From: Conexibacter sp. SYSU D00693
Lineage (GTDB): Bacteria; Actinomycetota; Thermoleophilia; Solirubrobacterales; Solirubrobacteraceae
Reading direction: 5' to 3'
Length of the DNA stretch: 64,000 nt
Assembly (NCBI RefSeq): GCF_017084525.1
Contig: NZ_CP070950.1
Coordinates: 3,224,001-3,288,000, forward strand
In this document: piece after piece, positions 39,301-47,863 of the stretch
Layout of the letters: each line of letters begins with the position of its first letter
Numbering within the stretch: position 1 is the first letter of the stretch
The notes under the pieces: model-generated
Seen by the model: only the letters and a program-made list of their open reading frames with translations
The model's database searches: none
What the model was told of the DNA's origin: nothing
Made by a program: the position numbers and the translations under genes

Positions 39301-41364
39301 TCAGCCCCCGACGGGGGCGGCTCGCAACCCGGACACCGCCCGCCGGACCGCCTCGCGGGCGTCGGCGGGCTCCACGACCGCGGCGTCCCCGGCCTCCTCG
39401 AGCACCCGGCGCACGAGCCAGTCGGTGCCCGCGAACGGCACCTCGACGACCACGGACCCGTCGGCGAGCTCCTCGGCCACGGCCTGCTCCTCGCGCGCCC
39501 ACCGCGCCCGCTCGGGGGAGAACCAGACCCGCGCGGTGCGCGACGCCGGCACCGCGCCGGTGCGCGGCCAGCCCTCGACGTCGGCGGCCGGGTCGACCTC
39601 CGGGCGCCGCGTGAAGCGCTCCTCGAGCGCCTCGGCGGTCTTGATGCGGTCCAGGCGGAAGTGGCGGACGCCGTCGCGGGCCGGGTCGAACGACGCGACG
39701 TACCAGCCCTCCTGGCCGTTGACGAGCGCGTAGGGCTCGACGACGCGCTCGGAGAACTCGTCCTCGTTGGCCTTGTAGTACTCGAGCTTGAGCAGCCGCT
39801 CGTCGGCGATGGCCGACGACACCACGCGCGCGACCTCGGCGTCGTCGCCGCCGCGGGTCGCCACCTGCAGGCCCTGCTCCATCGGGTCGGCGCCGAGCGC
39901 CGCGACGATCTTCTCGCGCGCGGAGGTCAGCGCCCCCGCCGGAAGGTGGTCGCCGATGAGGTCGATGGCCGCGACGAGCGCCTTGCCCTCCACGGGCAGC
40001 AGCCGCGCCGGTCGTGCGAAGTTGTCGGAGTACGGCTCGGGGTCGACCTCGATCGTCCCGTCCTCGTGCACCTCGGCGTACAGGACGTAGGAGCCGCCGC
40101 CGAAGTTCACGACGTTCAGGACGTTGACGTCCTCGCGCAGCTCCGCCTCGGAGACCTGGAGGCGGTCCAGGACGTCGGCCAGCTCGAGGCGGCGGCCCGC
40201 GCGCCCCGCGTCGATGAGGATCGACGCCAGCGTGACCAGGCGCGCGAAGCGCTCGGGGCGGATCGCGGCCTCCCGCTTGCCGTCGCCCGCGCCGTCGGCC
40301 TCGCGCGGCGCCGGGCCCGTGCCGACGACCGGCGCGAGCTCGAGCTCGCCCTCGTGGCGCGACGCGAGCAGCTCGACGCGGTCGCGCACCGCGGTGACGA
40401 GCTCGGGCGGCCCGAGGACCTCGGCGTGCTCGCCCAGGCGCAGCACCCAGGCGACGAGCAGGCGCGGCACGGCGTACTCGGTGTGGAGGACCACGTCGCC
40501 CGTGCCGTCCTCGGCGGGACGGACCTCGCCGAAGCGGCCGAAGTGGCGCTCGACCTGCCAGGCGATGCGCTCGGAGACGCGGATCTCCGCCGTCGCGATC
40601 GGGTCGCCGAACTGCCAGTCGGCGCGGTTGGCGTACGCGCGGGGGTCGAAGTCGGCCGGGCGCTTGAAGTCGTGCTCGGCCTTCGTCGCGTAGGCGACCT
40701 TGCCGCGCATCCGCGACAGGCGGAAGACCCGGAGCGCGTCGCGCTCGTGCGAGCGGCCCAGGAGGTAGAACTGCCCGCCCTGGAAGAGCAGGTGGTACGG
40801 GTCCACCTTGCGGGCGCCCACCTCGTCGCGCTCCATCGTGTGGTACTCGAAGGTGATCGTCTTCTGGCGGAAGATCGCCGTCTCGACCTTCGCCAGGCGC
40901 TGGGAGAGCTCGTGGCCGCCGGCCGACGCGGTGACGCCGAGCGCCACCGACCCCTGGCCCGGCGCGCGCAGCGGGCTCGGCCGGCCCCAGGAGATCTGCT
41001 GCAGCGCGAGGCGCAGCGGCTCGGCGTAGGCGAACTCGCCGTCGAGGAGCGTGAGCGCGAACTGCAGCGACGCGAGCTCCTGGTCGGTGAACGCGATGGG
41101 TGGGAGGTGGAAGTCCTCGTGGCGCAGGGAGTAGTTCTCCTGCTCGGCCACGCCCTCGGCTGGACGGTCGACCGTCAGCTGGATGCCCAGGTCGGCCAGC
41201 TCGGCCCGGTCGGCGTAGAACCGGCGGGCGAACGCGTCCTCGTTCATCCCGCTGTAGCCCTCCACGTCGCGGCGGATCTCCAGGGCCGTGACCGGCCGGC
41301 GCTCGGCCATCAGGTAGGAGATCAGCGACAGCTGCCGGATGAGCTTCTCGGTGTCCTTCGCCAT
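39301..41364 (-). CDS. pafBC: PafBC-type double WYL regulator of the DNA damage response
   Basis: 687 residues. Two tandem halves, each an HTH plus WYL region. First half has EKLIRQLSLISYLM, EIRRDVEGYSGMNEDAFARRFYADRAEL and a WYL-type ligand domain; second half has RFARLVTLASIL, DVLDRLQVSEAELREDVNVLNVV and a WYL-type RHFRLDRI. Mycobacteria have separate PafB and PafC; the natural fusion occurs in some actinobacteria. Activates LexA/RecA-independent repair genes. TATGGT is 9 nt before ATG 41364. Divergent from the LuxR-type regulator. Confidence 0.85.
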   Translation of the reverse strand: MAKDTEKLIRQLSLISYLMAERRPVTALEIRRDVEGYSGMNEDAFARRFYADRAELADLGIQLTVDRPAEGVAEQENYSLRHEDFHLPPIAFTDQELASLQFALTLLDGEFAYAEPLRLALQQISWGRPSPLRAPGQGSVALGVTASAGGHELSQRLAKVETAIFRQKTITFEYHTMERDEVGARKVDPYHLLFQGGQFYLLGRSHERDALRVFRLSRMRGKVAYATKAEHDFKRPADFDPRAYANRADWQFGDPIATAEIRVSERIAWQVERHFGRFGEVRPAEDGTGDVVLHTEYAVPRLLVAWVLRLGEHAEVLGPPELVTAVRDRVELLASRHEGELELAPVVGTGPAPREADGAGDGKREAAIRPERFARLVTLASILIDAGRAGRRLELADVLDRLQVSEAELREDVNVLNVVNFGGGSYVLYAEVHEDGTIEVDPEPYSDNFARPARLLPVEGKALVAAIDLIGDHLPAGALTSAREKIVAALGADPMEQGLQVATRGGDDAEVARVVSSAIADERLLKLEYYKANEDEFSERVVEPYALVNGQEGWYVASFDPARDGVRHFRLDRIKTAEALEERFTRRPEVDPAADVEGWPRTGAVPASRTARVWFSPERARWAREEQAVAEELADGSVVVEVPFAGTDWLVRRVLEEAGDAAVVEPADAREAVRRAVSGLRAAPVGG

Positions 41365-41373
41365 CGTCGGTCC

Positions 41374-41379
41374 ACCATA
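41374..41379 (-). promoter_or_regulatory. -10 box (TATGGT) of pafBC
   Basis: TATGGT on the minus strand, 9 nt before ATG 41364; leaderless arrangement. Confidence 0.5.
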
Positions 41380-41454
41380 GGGCGCGTCAGACCGTCAGGC
41401 AGGACGCGTTGCAGGGATGCGCCGCTCTTTGCGGCCTTCCGTGGCTCGGCCGGG

Positions 41455-41460
41455 TAGCGT
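41455..41460 (+). promoter_or_regulatory. -10 box (TAGCGT) of the LuxR-type regulator
   Basis: TAGCGT 9 nt before GTG 41470; leaderless arrangement. Confidence 0.5.
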
Positions 41461-41469
41461 GGGCGCACT

Positions 41470-42114
41470 GTGACCCGGATCGTCATCGTCGACGACCACG
41501 AGGCCCTGCGCGAGGGCCTCGCCCACATCCTGCGCGGGGCGGGGGTGGAGGTCGTCGCCACGGCCGGCAACGCCGCCTCCGGGGTGGACCTCGTGGACGT
41601 CTTCCAGCCCGAGGTCGCGATCGTCGACATCCGCCTGCCCGACGGCAACGGCATCGAGCTGACGCGCGAGCTCCTCGAGCGCCGGCCGGAGCTCGGGGTG
41701 ATCCTCTACACGGGCGACGCGGACGCCGAGCTGCTCTACGACGGCCTGGACTCGGGCGCTCGCGGCTACGCGCTGAAGGCCGGCTCGACCGAGGAGCTGC
41801 TCTCGGCGATCGAGCGCGTCGCCTCCGGCGGCTCGTACGTCGACCCGCGCCTGGACCGCATCCTGCTGTCCCCGCGCGCGACGGCCCACGTGCCCCAGCT
41901 CTCGCCGCGCGAGCGCGAGATCATGAACCTCATGGCCGAGGGGCTGACCGCCGAGGCGATCGCCCAGCAGATCACCGTCTCGGTCGAGACCGTCCGCACC
42001 CACGTGCGCAACGTCATCCGCAAGCTGCAGGCCCGCAACCGCGTCCACGCCATCGCCATCGCCCTCGAGCGCGGCGAGATCGCCCTGGACCCCGACGGCA
42101 GCCTCGACGGGTGA
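41470..42114 (+). CDS. NarL/LuxR-type response regulator
   Basis: 214 residues. Receiver domain (IVDDHEALREG acidic pocket, IVDIRLPDG with phospho-Asp near residue 55, YTGDADAELLYDG, ALKAG Lys) followed by LuxR HTH (LSPREREIMNLMAEGLTAEAIAQQITVSVETVRTHVRNVIRKLQ). Start GTG 41470 with a TAGCGT box 9 nt upstream. Co-translated (GTGA) with the DHp-only protein, which is the obvious phosphate partner, but that partner lacks an ATP-binding domain. Confidence 0.92.
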   Translation: MTRIVIVDDHEALREGLAHILRGAGVEVVATAGNAASGVDLVDVFQPEVAIVDIRLPDGNGIELTRELLERRPELGVILYTGDADAELLYDGLDSGARGYALKAGSTEELLSAIERVASGGSYVDPRLDRILLSPRATAHVPQLSPREREIMNLMAEGLTAEAIAQQITVSVETVRTHVRNVIRKLQARNRVHAIAIALERGEIALDPDGSLDG

Positions 42115-42353
42115 CCGAGCGGTCCTGGCCGCAGGACCCCGCCGAGCGGCTCGTCGAGCTCGTCCACGACCTCCGCACGCCGCTCACCGTCGTGACGGGC
42201 TTCGCCGACCTCCTGGCCGAGCGCGGCGACGCCCTGCCGGCCGAGCAGCGCGCCGACTTCCTCGCGCGCCTGCGCGAGTCCGCGCACGAGCTGCGCGAGA
42301 TCCTCGACTCCGAGCGCGCCGACCGCCGCGACGCCGACGGGCGCCCGGCCTAG
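42111..42353 (+). CDS. DHp-only (HisKA) protein, no ATPase domain
   Basis: 80 residues. The H-box LVELVHDLRTPLTVVTGFADLLAERG is a HisKA phosphoacceptor helix with His19, and the second helix follows (LPAEQRADFLARLRESAHELREIL). The protein ends there with an acidic tail; no N, G1 or G2 boxes of HATPase_c exist downstream. No membrane helix. It could be a phosphotransfer protein or a decoy binding the response regulator, or a residue of a degraded kinase. Its TAG overlaps the convergent HD gene's stop (CTAG 42350-42353). Confidence 0.7.
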   Translation: MTERSWPQDPAERLVELVHDLRTPLTVVTGFADLLAERGDALPAEQRADFLARLRESAHELREILDSERADRRDADGRPA

Positions 42354-43093
42354 GCGGCGCGCGCCGGCCGCTGCGGGCCGCCGTCCGGCCGCCCGCCGAA
42401 GTACGCGCCCGCGCCGATCACGCGGTCGAACGCCGACCAGGCGGCGCCCGGCTCGAGCTCGCGCTCCAGGCGGTCGAAGGAGCCGAGCCGCCCGCCGAGG
42501 TTGTCGCAGAAGTGCACGAGCGTCGCCTCGCGCGTGCAGGGGACCACCGGCGAGCCGTGCTCGAGCGAGCCGTGGTGGCTGAGGATGATGTGCAGGACCG
42601 CCTGCGCGGTCGCCGGGGGGAACGCCGGCCCGCGCCGGTCGAGCTCCTCGATCGTGCGACGCACGAGGTAGTAGCCCAGCGGGATCTCGCCCTGCAGGCG
42701 CCCGGCGTCCGTGAGGTCGAACGGGCTCTCGCACGTGTAGGCCTCGAGCTTGCCGATGTCGTGCAGGAGCGCGCCGGTCACGGCCACGTCGCGGTCGATG
42801 CCCGGGAACGTCGCGCTGATCGCGCTCACCGCCTGCGCCACGCTCAGGCAGTGCTCGAGCAGGCCGTGGGCGTAGGCCTGGTGGAAGTGCTTGGCGGCGG
42901 GGGCGCGACGCCAGCGCTCCCACGTCGGTGCGCCCTCGCCCAGCAGCGCGTCGAGCAGCGCGCGCAGGTGCGGGTCCTGCACCGTGGCGACGAGCTCGCG
43001 CAGGTCGGCCTCCATCGCGGCGGCCGGGCGCGGCGGGCCGGCGGGCGCGGGTGCGTCCCCCTCCTGCACGTGCTCGGACCTGGTGACCGACAT
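42350..43093 (-). CDS. HD-domain phosphohydrolase / YhaM-like protein
   Basis: 247 residues. HD metal-binding set: AYAHGLLEHCLSV, ALLHDIGK (His-Asp), LSHHGSLEHG, and a later DNLGGRLGS. The order resembles the HD nuclease part of YhaM 3'-5' exoribonucleases, but the N-terminal OB fold is missing. Phosphohydrolase or nuclease activity is inferred; the substrate is unknown. The start is ATG 43093. N-terminal 27 residues are a Pro/Ala-rich low-complexity tail. Confidence 0.8.
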   Translation of the reverse strand: MSVTRSEHVQEGDAPAPAGPPRPAAAMEADLRELVATVQDPHLRALLDALLGEGAPTWERWRRAPAAKHFHQAYAHGLLEHCLSVAQAVSAISATFPGIDRDVAVTGALLHDIGKLEAYTCESPFDLTDAGRLQGEIPLGYYLVRRTIEELDRRGPAFPPATAQAVLHIILSHHGSLEHGSPVVPCTREATLVHFCDNLGGRLGSFDRLERELEPGAAWSAFDRVIGAGAYFGGRPDGGPQRPARAA

Positions 43094-43156
43094 GGCGCCA
43101 CGGTGACAGCGCGACCGGACGGCTCGGGCCCCCGGCGAGCGGGCGCTGACGGACGG

Positions 43157-44623
43157 TCAGCGCTGGGCGGCGCGGCGCGCGGCGGCGATCCAGGCGAGGC
43201 CGACGAGGGCCTTGCGCGCGGCGGCGCGCTGCTCGGGCGTCGCGGTGGCGGAGGGGCCCGCGGCCGTACCCTCGCCGGGCGCCGGCGCGGCCGGCTGGTC
43301 GGGCGTGGCCTCGGGCCGGTCGATGGTCCCCTCGGCCGCGCCCTCCGCGTCGTCGTCCGCCGGCGGCTCGGGCGTCGTCGCCGCGGGCGGCTCGGGCGTC
43401 GTCTCGGGCTCGGGCCGCTCCTCGGCGGGCGGCGCGGGCTGCTCGTCGGCGGGCCGGCCGGCCTGCGCGGGCGGGCCGGCCTGCTCCCCGGCGGCCGGCG
43501 GCTCGGTGGGCGCTGCGTCGCCGGTCGCGGGCGCGCCCTCGGGCGGCGGCAGCTGGTCCACCGCGCCGGTGTCGACGTCGACGACGACCGGCACGAGCTC
43601 CTCGCCGCCGGCGTTCCCGCGCGGCACGTCGACGGTCTGCTCGGGCGGCGTGCCCTGCTCCTCCTCGCCGACCGGGACGCGGACCTCGACGGGCGCGCCG
43701 GCGGTCGAGCCTGCGGGCGGCGCGTCGGTGCGGGCCGGGACGCCGGTGGAGGGGTGGTCGAGCGGGACGACGACGTCGAGGCGGTTCGAGGCGACGTCGG
43801 AGGCCGGCGCGGTCTCGCTCATGGCGGCGGCGTCGGAGAGCGCGTCGACGAAGGACACGAGGACGCGGAGGTTGGGCTGCGAGGCGCGCAGGTCGTCGCC
43901 CGCGTGGACGAGGTCGACCGCGACGCGCATCGCCGTGCCCGCGGGGACCTCGGGCACGTCGAGGCGGACCTCGACGGCCTCGGGCAGGACGGGCGCGGGC
44001 GCCGGGGCGCCGCCGGCGCTCGCCGGGTCGGCGGTGCGGGCCTCGTGGACGGCGTAGCGCAGGCGCAGCTGGCCGCGGCCGCCGGCGGTGGCGGCCGGCG
44101 TGAGGGACAGGTCCTGCAGCTCGAGGCTGACGCGGCGTGCGGCCGCAGTGGCGGGCTGGCCGGTCGGGCTGTCGCCGGCGCCCGTGCGCGGGCCGCCGGG
44201 CGTGAAGGTGGACTCGCCCGGCAGCGGCGCCAGGGCGGGCTGCAGACCCTCGGTCGTGACGCGGCCGACGACCTGCACCGAGCGCGGCGCCGGGGTGCCG
44301 TCGCCGCGACCGGCGGAGCCGGTCGTGTCGCCCTGGGCCTCGTCGCGCTCGGCGGCGCGGTCGCCGCCGCCGCTCGGCGGGGTCGGCGCACCCGTGGCGC
44401 TGCCGCCGCCCGGGACGAAGACGGTGCCGCCGGTGCGGCCCTCGCGCCGCGGGTCCTCGGGGAGCAGGATGGCGGGACCGGTGGCGACGACGGGTCCGCC
44501 GCGCGTACCGGGGTCGACCTGGAGCAGGCCGGGGCCCAGGAGCACGGTCCCCGCGAGCACGACGCTCACGCCCGAGCCGGCGGCGAGGGTCGCAAGGAGC
44601 TCCCGAGGGGGGCGAACGGCCAT
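43157..44623 (-). CDS. Pro/Ala/Glu-rich membrane-anchored protein of unknown function
   Basis: 488 residues, no recognised family. An N-terminal membrane helix (LLATLAAGSGVSVVLAGTVLLGPG) is followed by a long extracytoplasmic Gly/Pro/Ala region. A folded beta-type segment lies in the middle (RVSLELQDLSLTPAA, VEVRLDVPEVPAGTAMRVAVDLV). Then a long PAEERPEPETTPEPPA-type acidic/proline spacer, and a short hydrophobic C-terminus (ALVGLAWIAAARR). Composition suggests a surface or cell-wall-spanning protein. The start is ATG 44623; no clear promoter was seen. Confidence 0.6.
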   Translation of the reverse strand: MAVRPPRELLATLAAGSGVSVVLAGTVLLGPGLLQVDPGTRGGPVVATGPAILLPEDPRREGRTGGTVFVPGGGSATGAPTPPSGGGDRAAERDEAQGDTTGSAGRGDGTPAPRSVQVVGRVTTEGLQPALAPLPGESTFTPGGPRTGAGDSPTGQPATAAARRVSLELQDLSLTPAATAGGRGQLRLRYAVHEARTADPASAGGAPAPAPVLPEAVEVRLDVPEVPAGTAMRVAVDLVHAGDDLRASQPNLRVLVSFVDALSDAAAMSETAPASDVASNRLDVVVPLDHPSTGVPARTDAPPAGSTAGAPVEVRVPVGEEEQGTPPEQTVDVPRGNAGGEELVPVVVDVDTGAVDQLPPPEGAPATGDAAPTEPPAAGEQAGPPAQAGRPADEQPAPPAEERPEPETTPEPPAATTPEPPADDDAEGAAEGTIDRPEATPDQPAAPAPGEGTAAGPSATATPEQRAAARKALVGLAWIAAARRAAQR

Positions 44624-44743
44624 GCTCGACCATCGGCCGTTGGAGCTGGACCTTGAGCGCGGATCGCTGGACGACTGACCGATCAGACACCTCCGGCCCG
44701 GAACTTCCGGGGATCTCGACCTCTCCGTTGCACAGTCCGACAC

Positions 44744-44758
44744 GATTGTGGAACAATC
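44744..44758. promoter_or_regulatory. GATTGT-GGA-ACAATC palindrome, probable GntR operator
   Basis: Perfect 15-bp dyad containing TTGTGGAACAA, which fits the GntR/FadR-type TNGTNNNACNA consensus. It is 9 nt before the EamA transporter start and overlaps a -10-like CAATCT. A GntR gene is the second gene of this operon, so autoregulation is expected. Confidence 0.65.
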
Positions 44759-44767
44759 TGCTCCGGC

Positions 44768-45661
44768 ATGGGCCGCCCGCACCTCCTCGTCCTCCTCGCC
44801 GCGGTCTGCTTCGGGACCACCGGCACCGCCCAGGCGCTCGGCCCTGACGCATCCCCGCTGACCGTCGGCGCGGCGCGCATCGCCGTGGGGGCCGTGCTCC
44901 TACTCGCCGTGGCCCGGGTCGTGCGGGCGAGGCGGCCCCCCGTGGGCTGGGCGCTCGCCGTCACCGCCCTCGGCGTCGCGGGCTACCAGCTCTGCTTCTT
45001 CGCGGCGGTCAAGGACACCGGCGTGGCCGTCGGCACCGTCGCCGCCCTCGGCTCGGCGCCCGCGATCGCCGGCGCGCTGGCGTGGCTGCTCGACCGCCGG
45101 CCGCCCGGCCGCGCGTGGGCCGGGGCGACGGCGCTCGCCGCCGCCGGGGTCGCCGCGCTCGCCCTGGGCGGCGCCGACGCCGAGGTCTCCGCGCCCGGCG
45201 TCCTGCTCGCCGTCGGTGCCGGTGCCTCCTACGCGGTCTTCACGGTCGGGTCGAAGCGGCTGCTGGACGGCGGCGGCGCGACCGAGGCGGTCATGGCCTG
45301 GGCGTTCGGCCTCGGCGCGGTGCTGCTCCTCCCGGTGCTCGTCCTCGGCGACCTCGGGTGGGCCGGCTCGGCGGACGGCGCCGCCATGGCGCTGTGGCTC
45401 GGCGCGGTGCCGACCGCGCTGGCCTACCTGCTGTTCGCCCGGGGCCTGCGCGAGCTGCGCGCCGGCGAGGCGGCGACGCTCACGCTCGCCGAGCCGGTGA
45501 CCGCCACGCTGCTGGGCGCGACGGTCCTCGACGAGCGTCCCGGCGCCCTGGCCGTCGCCGGCATCGTCCTGGTGCTCGCCGGCCTGGCGGTGCTCGCCCG
45601 TGGCGAGCCGCGCGACCGCCGCGCCGACGTCCCCGCGGCCGAGGGACCGCTGCCGGCATGA
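44768..45661 (+). CDS. EamA/DMT-family transporter
   Basis: 297 residues, ten hydrophobic segments in two EamA repeats (residues about 5-140 and 150-285). Motifs ALGSAPAIAGALAWLLDRRPP and TLAEPVTATLLGATVLDERP are typical. Likely an exporter of small metabolites or amino acids. The ATG of the GntR gene overlaps its stop (ATGA), so the exporter and its regulator are one operon. Confidence 0.9.
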   Translation: MGRPHLLVLLAAVCFGTTGTAQALGPDASPLTVGAARIAVGAVLLLAVARVVRARRPPVGWALAVTALGVAGYQLCFFAAVKDTGVAVGTVAALGSAPAIAGALAWLLDRRPPGRAWAGATALAAAGVAALALGGADAEVSAPGVLLAVGAGASYAVFTVGSKRLLDGGGATEAVMAWAFGLGAVLLLPVLVLGDLGWAGSADGAAMALWLGAVPTALAYLLFARGLRELRAGEAATLTLAEPVTATLLGATVLDERPGALAVAGIVLVLAGLAVLARGEPRDRRADVPAAEGPLPA

Positions 45662-46299
45662 GCCCTGCGCGCGCCGCCACCTCCGTGGTCGACGTCGTGG
45701 CCGCTGCGCTGCGCGAGCGCATCCTCGACGGCGACCTCCCGCCCGGCGAGCGGCTCGTCGAGGGGGCGCTGGCCGCCGACCACGACGTCGCGCGCCACAC
45801 CGTCCGCGCGGCGCTGCGGGTCCTGGCCGCCGAGCGCCTCGTGGTCGTCGAGCCCCATCGCGGCGCCCGCGTCGCCGCGCTCGAGGCCGGCGACGTGACC
45901 GCGCTGTACGAGCTGCGCACCGCCCTCGAGGTCGAGGCGGCGCACCTCGCACTCAGCCGCCACGAGGGCCGGCTGCCCCCGGCCGTCCACGAGGCGGCGG
46001 CGAGCCTCGCCGCCCGCTGCCGGGTGGGGGACCCGCGGTGGGTGCGCGTCTCCGAGGCCCACACGGACCTGCACGCGGCGATCGTCCGCGCCTCCGGCGC
46101 GCGGCGGATCATCGAGGCCCACGGCGCGCTGGCGCAGGAGACGCGGCTGTTCCTCCTGCGCATCCGACCCCACCTCGGCTACGCGCGGCTCGCGAGCGAG
46201 CACGAGGAGCTCGTCGCCGACCTCGAGCGCGTCGGCCCGCGCGCGCTGCGGGCGCACCTGCGCGCCAGCGCGGCGGTCCTGGTCGACCAGCTCGCGTAG
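45658..46299 (+). CDS. GntR-family (FCD/VanR-like) regulator
   Basis: 213 residues. N-terminal winged helix (ALRERILDGDLPPGERLVEGALAADHDVARHTVRAALRVLAAERLVVV) and all-helical FCD C-terminal domain with metal-binding residues (RTALEVEAAHLALSRH, AHTDLHAAIVRASG, SEHEELVADL). Acts as a ligand-responsive repressor, most likely of the eamA-gntR operon through the GATTGT-GGA-ACAATC dyad. Effector unknown. Confidence 0.9.
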   Translation: MSPARAATSVVDVVAAALRERILDGDLPPGERLVEGALAADHDVARHTVRAALRVLAAERLVVVEPHRGARVAALEAGDVTALYELRTALEVEAAHLALSRHEGRLPPAVHEAAASLAARCRVGDPRWVRVSEAHTDLHAAIVRASGARRIIEAHGALAQETRLFLLRIRPHLGYARLASEHEELVADLERVGPRALRAHLRASAAVLVDQLA

Positions 46300-46330
46300 C
46301 GCGCCGGACGCGCGGGCAGCCTGCCCCCTC

Positions 46331-47827
46331 GTGAGCGACGCCCCCGCCCCCGGACCCGGCTCTGCCGGCACGCCTGACCCCGACCGCTGGTGGACGCTCG
46401 GGGCGGTCTGCACCGGCATCTTCATGCTGCTGCTCGACATCACGATCGTGAACGTCGCGCTGCCCGACATCGCGCGCGACCTCGGGTCGTCGTTCAACGA
46501 CCTGCAGTGGGTCGTCGACGCCTACGCGCTGACGCTCGCGGCGTTCCTGCTCACGAGCGGCTCGCTGGCCGACCTCTTCGGGCGGCGGCGGGTGTTCGTC
46601 GCGGGCCTCGGGACCTTCGTCGTCGCGTCGGTGCTCTGCGGGCTGGCCCACACGCCGCTGCTGCTCGACCTCGCTCGCGGGCTGCAGGGCGTCGGCGGCG
46701 CGGCGATATTCGCGTGCTCGCTCGCGCTGATCGCGGGCGCCTTCCAGGGCCGCGAGCGCGGGACGGCCTTCGGCGTCTTCGGCGCGGTCACCGGCGCGTC
46801 GGTCGCCATCGGGCCGCTCGTCGGCGGTGCGCTCGTGGAGGGCGTCGGGTGGGAGGCGATCTTCTTCGTCAACGTCCCGATCGGCGCGGCCGCGATCGCC
46901 ATCACCCTGCGCAAGGTCCGCGAGTCGTCCGACCCGGGCGCCGCGCGCCTGGACCTCCCGGGCGTCGCCCTGTTCTCGCTCGCGCTCTTCGGGGCGGTCT
47001 TCGGGCTGGTGCGCGGCAACTCGGAGGGATGGTCCAGCCTCCCGATCGTCGGCGCGCTGGGCGGCGGCGCGCTGCTGCTCGTCCTCTTCGTCGTCCTCCA
47101 GGTCCGGCGCGGCGAGCACGCGATGCTCGACCTGTCGCTGTTCCGCAAGCCGGCGTTCATCGGCGTGTCCGTCGCGGCCTTCGCGATCAGCGCGTCGATG
47201 TTCTCGCTGTTCCTCTACCTGACGCTCTACGTCCAGAACACGCTCGGCCACTCGCCGCTGGAGTCCGGCCTGCGGTTCCTCCCGATCACGCTCGTCTCGT
47301 TCGTCGTCGCCCCCATCACGGGACGGCTGACCCAGCGGGTGCCGACGCGCTACCTGCTCGGCCTCGGCCTGACGCTCATCGGGGTCGGCCAGCTGCTGTT
47401 CCGCGCCGTCGACGCCTCGAGCGACTGGACGGCGCTCCTGCCCGGGTTCCTCGTGGCGGGCGCCGGCATCGGGATGACCAACCCGGCCATCGCGTCGACC
47501 GCGATCGCGGTGGTCGAGCCGCGGCGCGCCGGGATGGCCAGCGGCATCAACAACACGTTCCGCCAGGTCGGCATCGCCACGGGCATCGCCGCGCTGGGGG
47601 CGCTGTTCGAGCACCTGCTCAGCGGCGAGGTCCGCGGCGTCCCGGCCCAGGCGCTGGCGACCGGCGCGCCGTCGGTCGTGCCGCCCGCGGCGCGCGAGCA
47701 GTTCGTCGCGGCGTTCACCCACGGCCTCGACGAGCTGTTCCTCGTCGCGGCGGTCGTCTCGTTCGCGGGGGCGCTGCTGGCGCTCGTCCTCACCCGCCCG
47801 CGCGACCTGCAGATGGCCGGCCACTGA
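46331..47827 (+). CDS. MFS multidrug exporter, DHA2 (EmrB/QacA) family
   Basis: 498 residues, about 14 hydrophobic segments. Motif D1 LDITIVNVALPDIARDL at residues 36-52, motif A GSLADLFGRRRVFVAG, motif C-like GPLVGGALVEGVGWEAIFFVNVPIG. Proton-driven export of drugs or lipids. The start is GTG 46331. It lies just after the GntR gene with a 31-nt gap and may be in the same transcript. Confidence 0.92.
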   Translation: MSDAPAPGPGSAGTPDPDRWWTLGAVCTGIFMLLLDITIVNVALPDIARDLGSSFNDLQWVVDAYALTLAAFLLTSGSLADLFGRRRVFVAGLGTFVVASVLCGLAHTPLLLDLARGLQGVGGAAIFACSLALIAGAFQGRERGTAFGVFGAVTGASVAIGPLVGGALVEGVGWEAIFFVNVPIGAAAIAITLRKVRESSDPGAARLDLPGVALFSLALFGAVFGLVRGNSEGWSSLPIVGALGGGALLLVLFVVLQVRRGEHAMLDLSLFRKPAFIGVSVAAFAISASMFSLFLYLTLYVQNTLGHSPLESGLRFLPITLVSFVVAPITGRLTQRVPTRYLLGLGLTLIGVGQLLFRAVDASSDWTALLPGFLVAGAGIGMTNPAIASTAIAVVEPRRAGMASGINNTFRQVGIATGIAALGALFEHLLSGEVRGVPAQALATGAPSVVPPAAREQFVAAFTHGLDELFLVAAVVSFAGALLALVLTRPRDLQMAGH

Positions 47828-47863
47828 GGCTGCGCCGCCCCCGCCGGTGGTACACCGTCGTCC

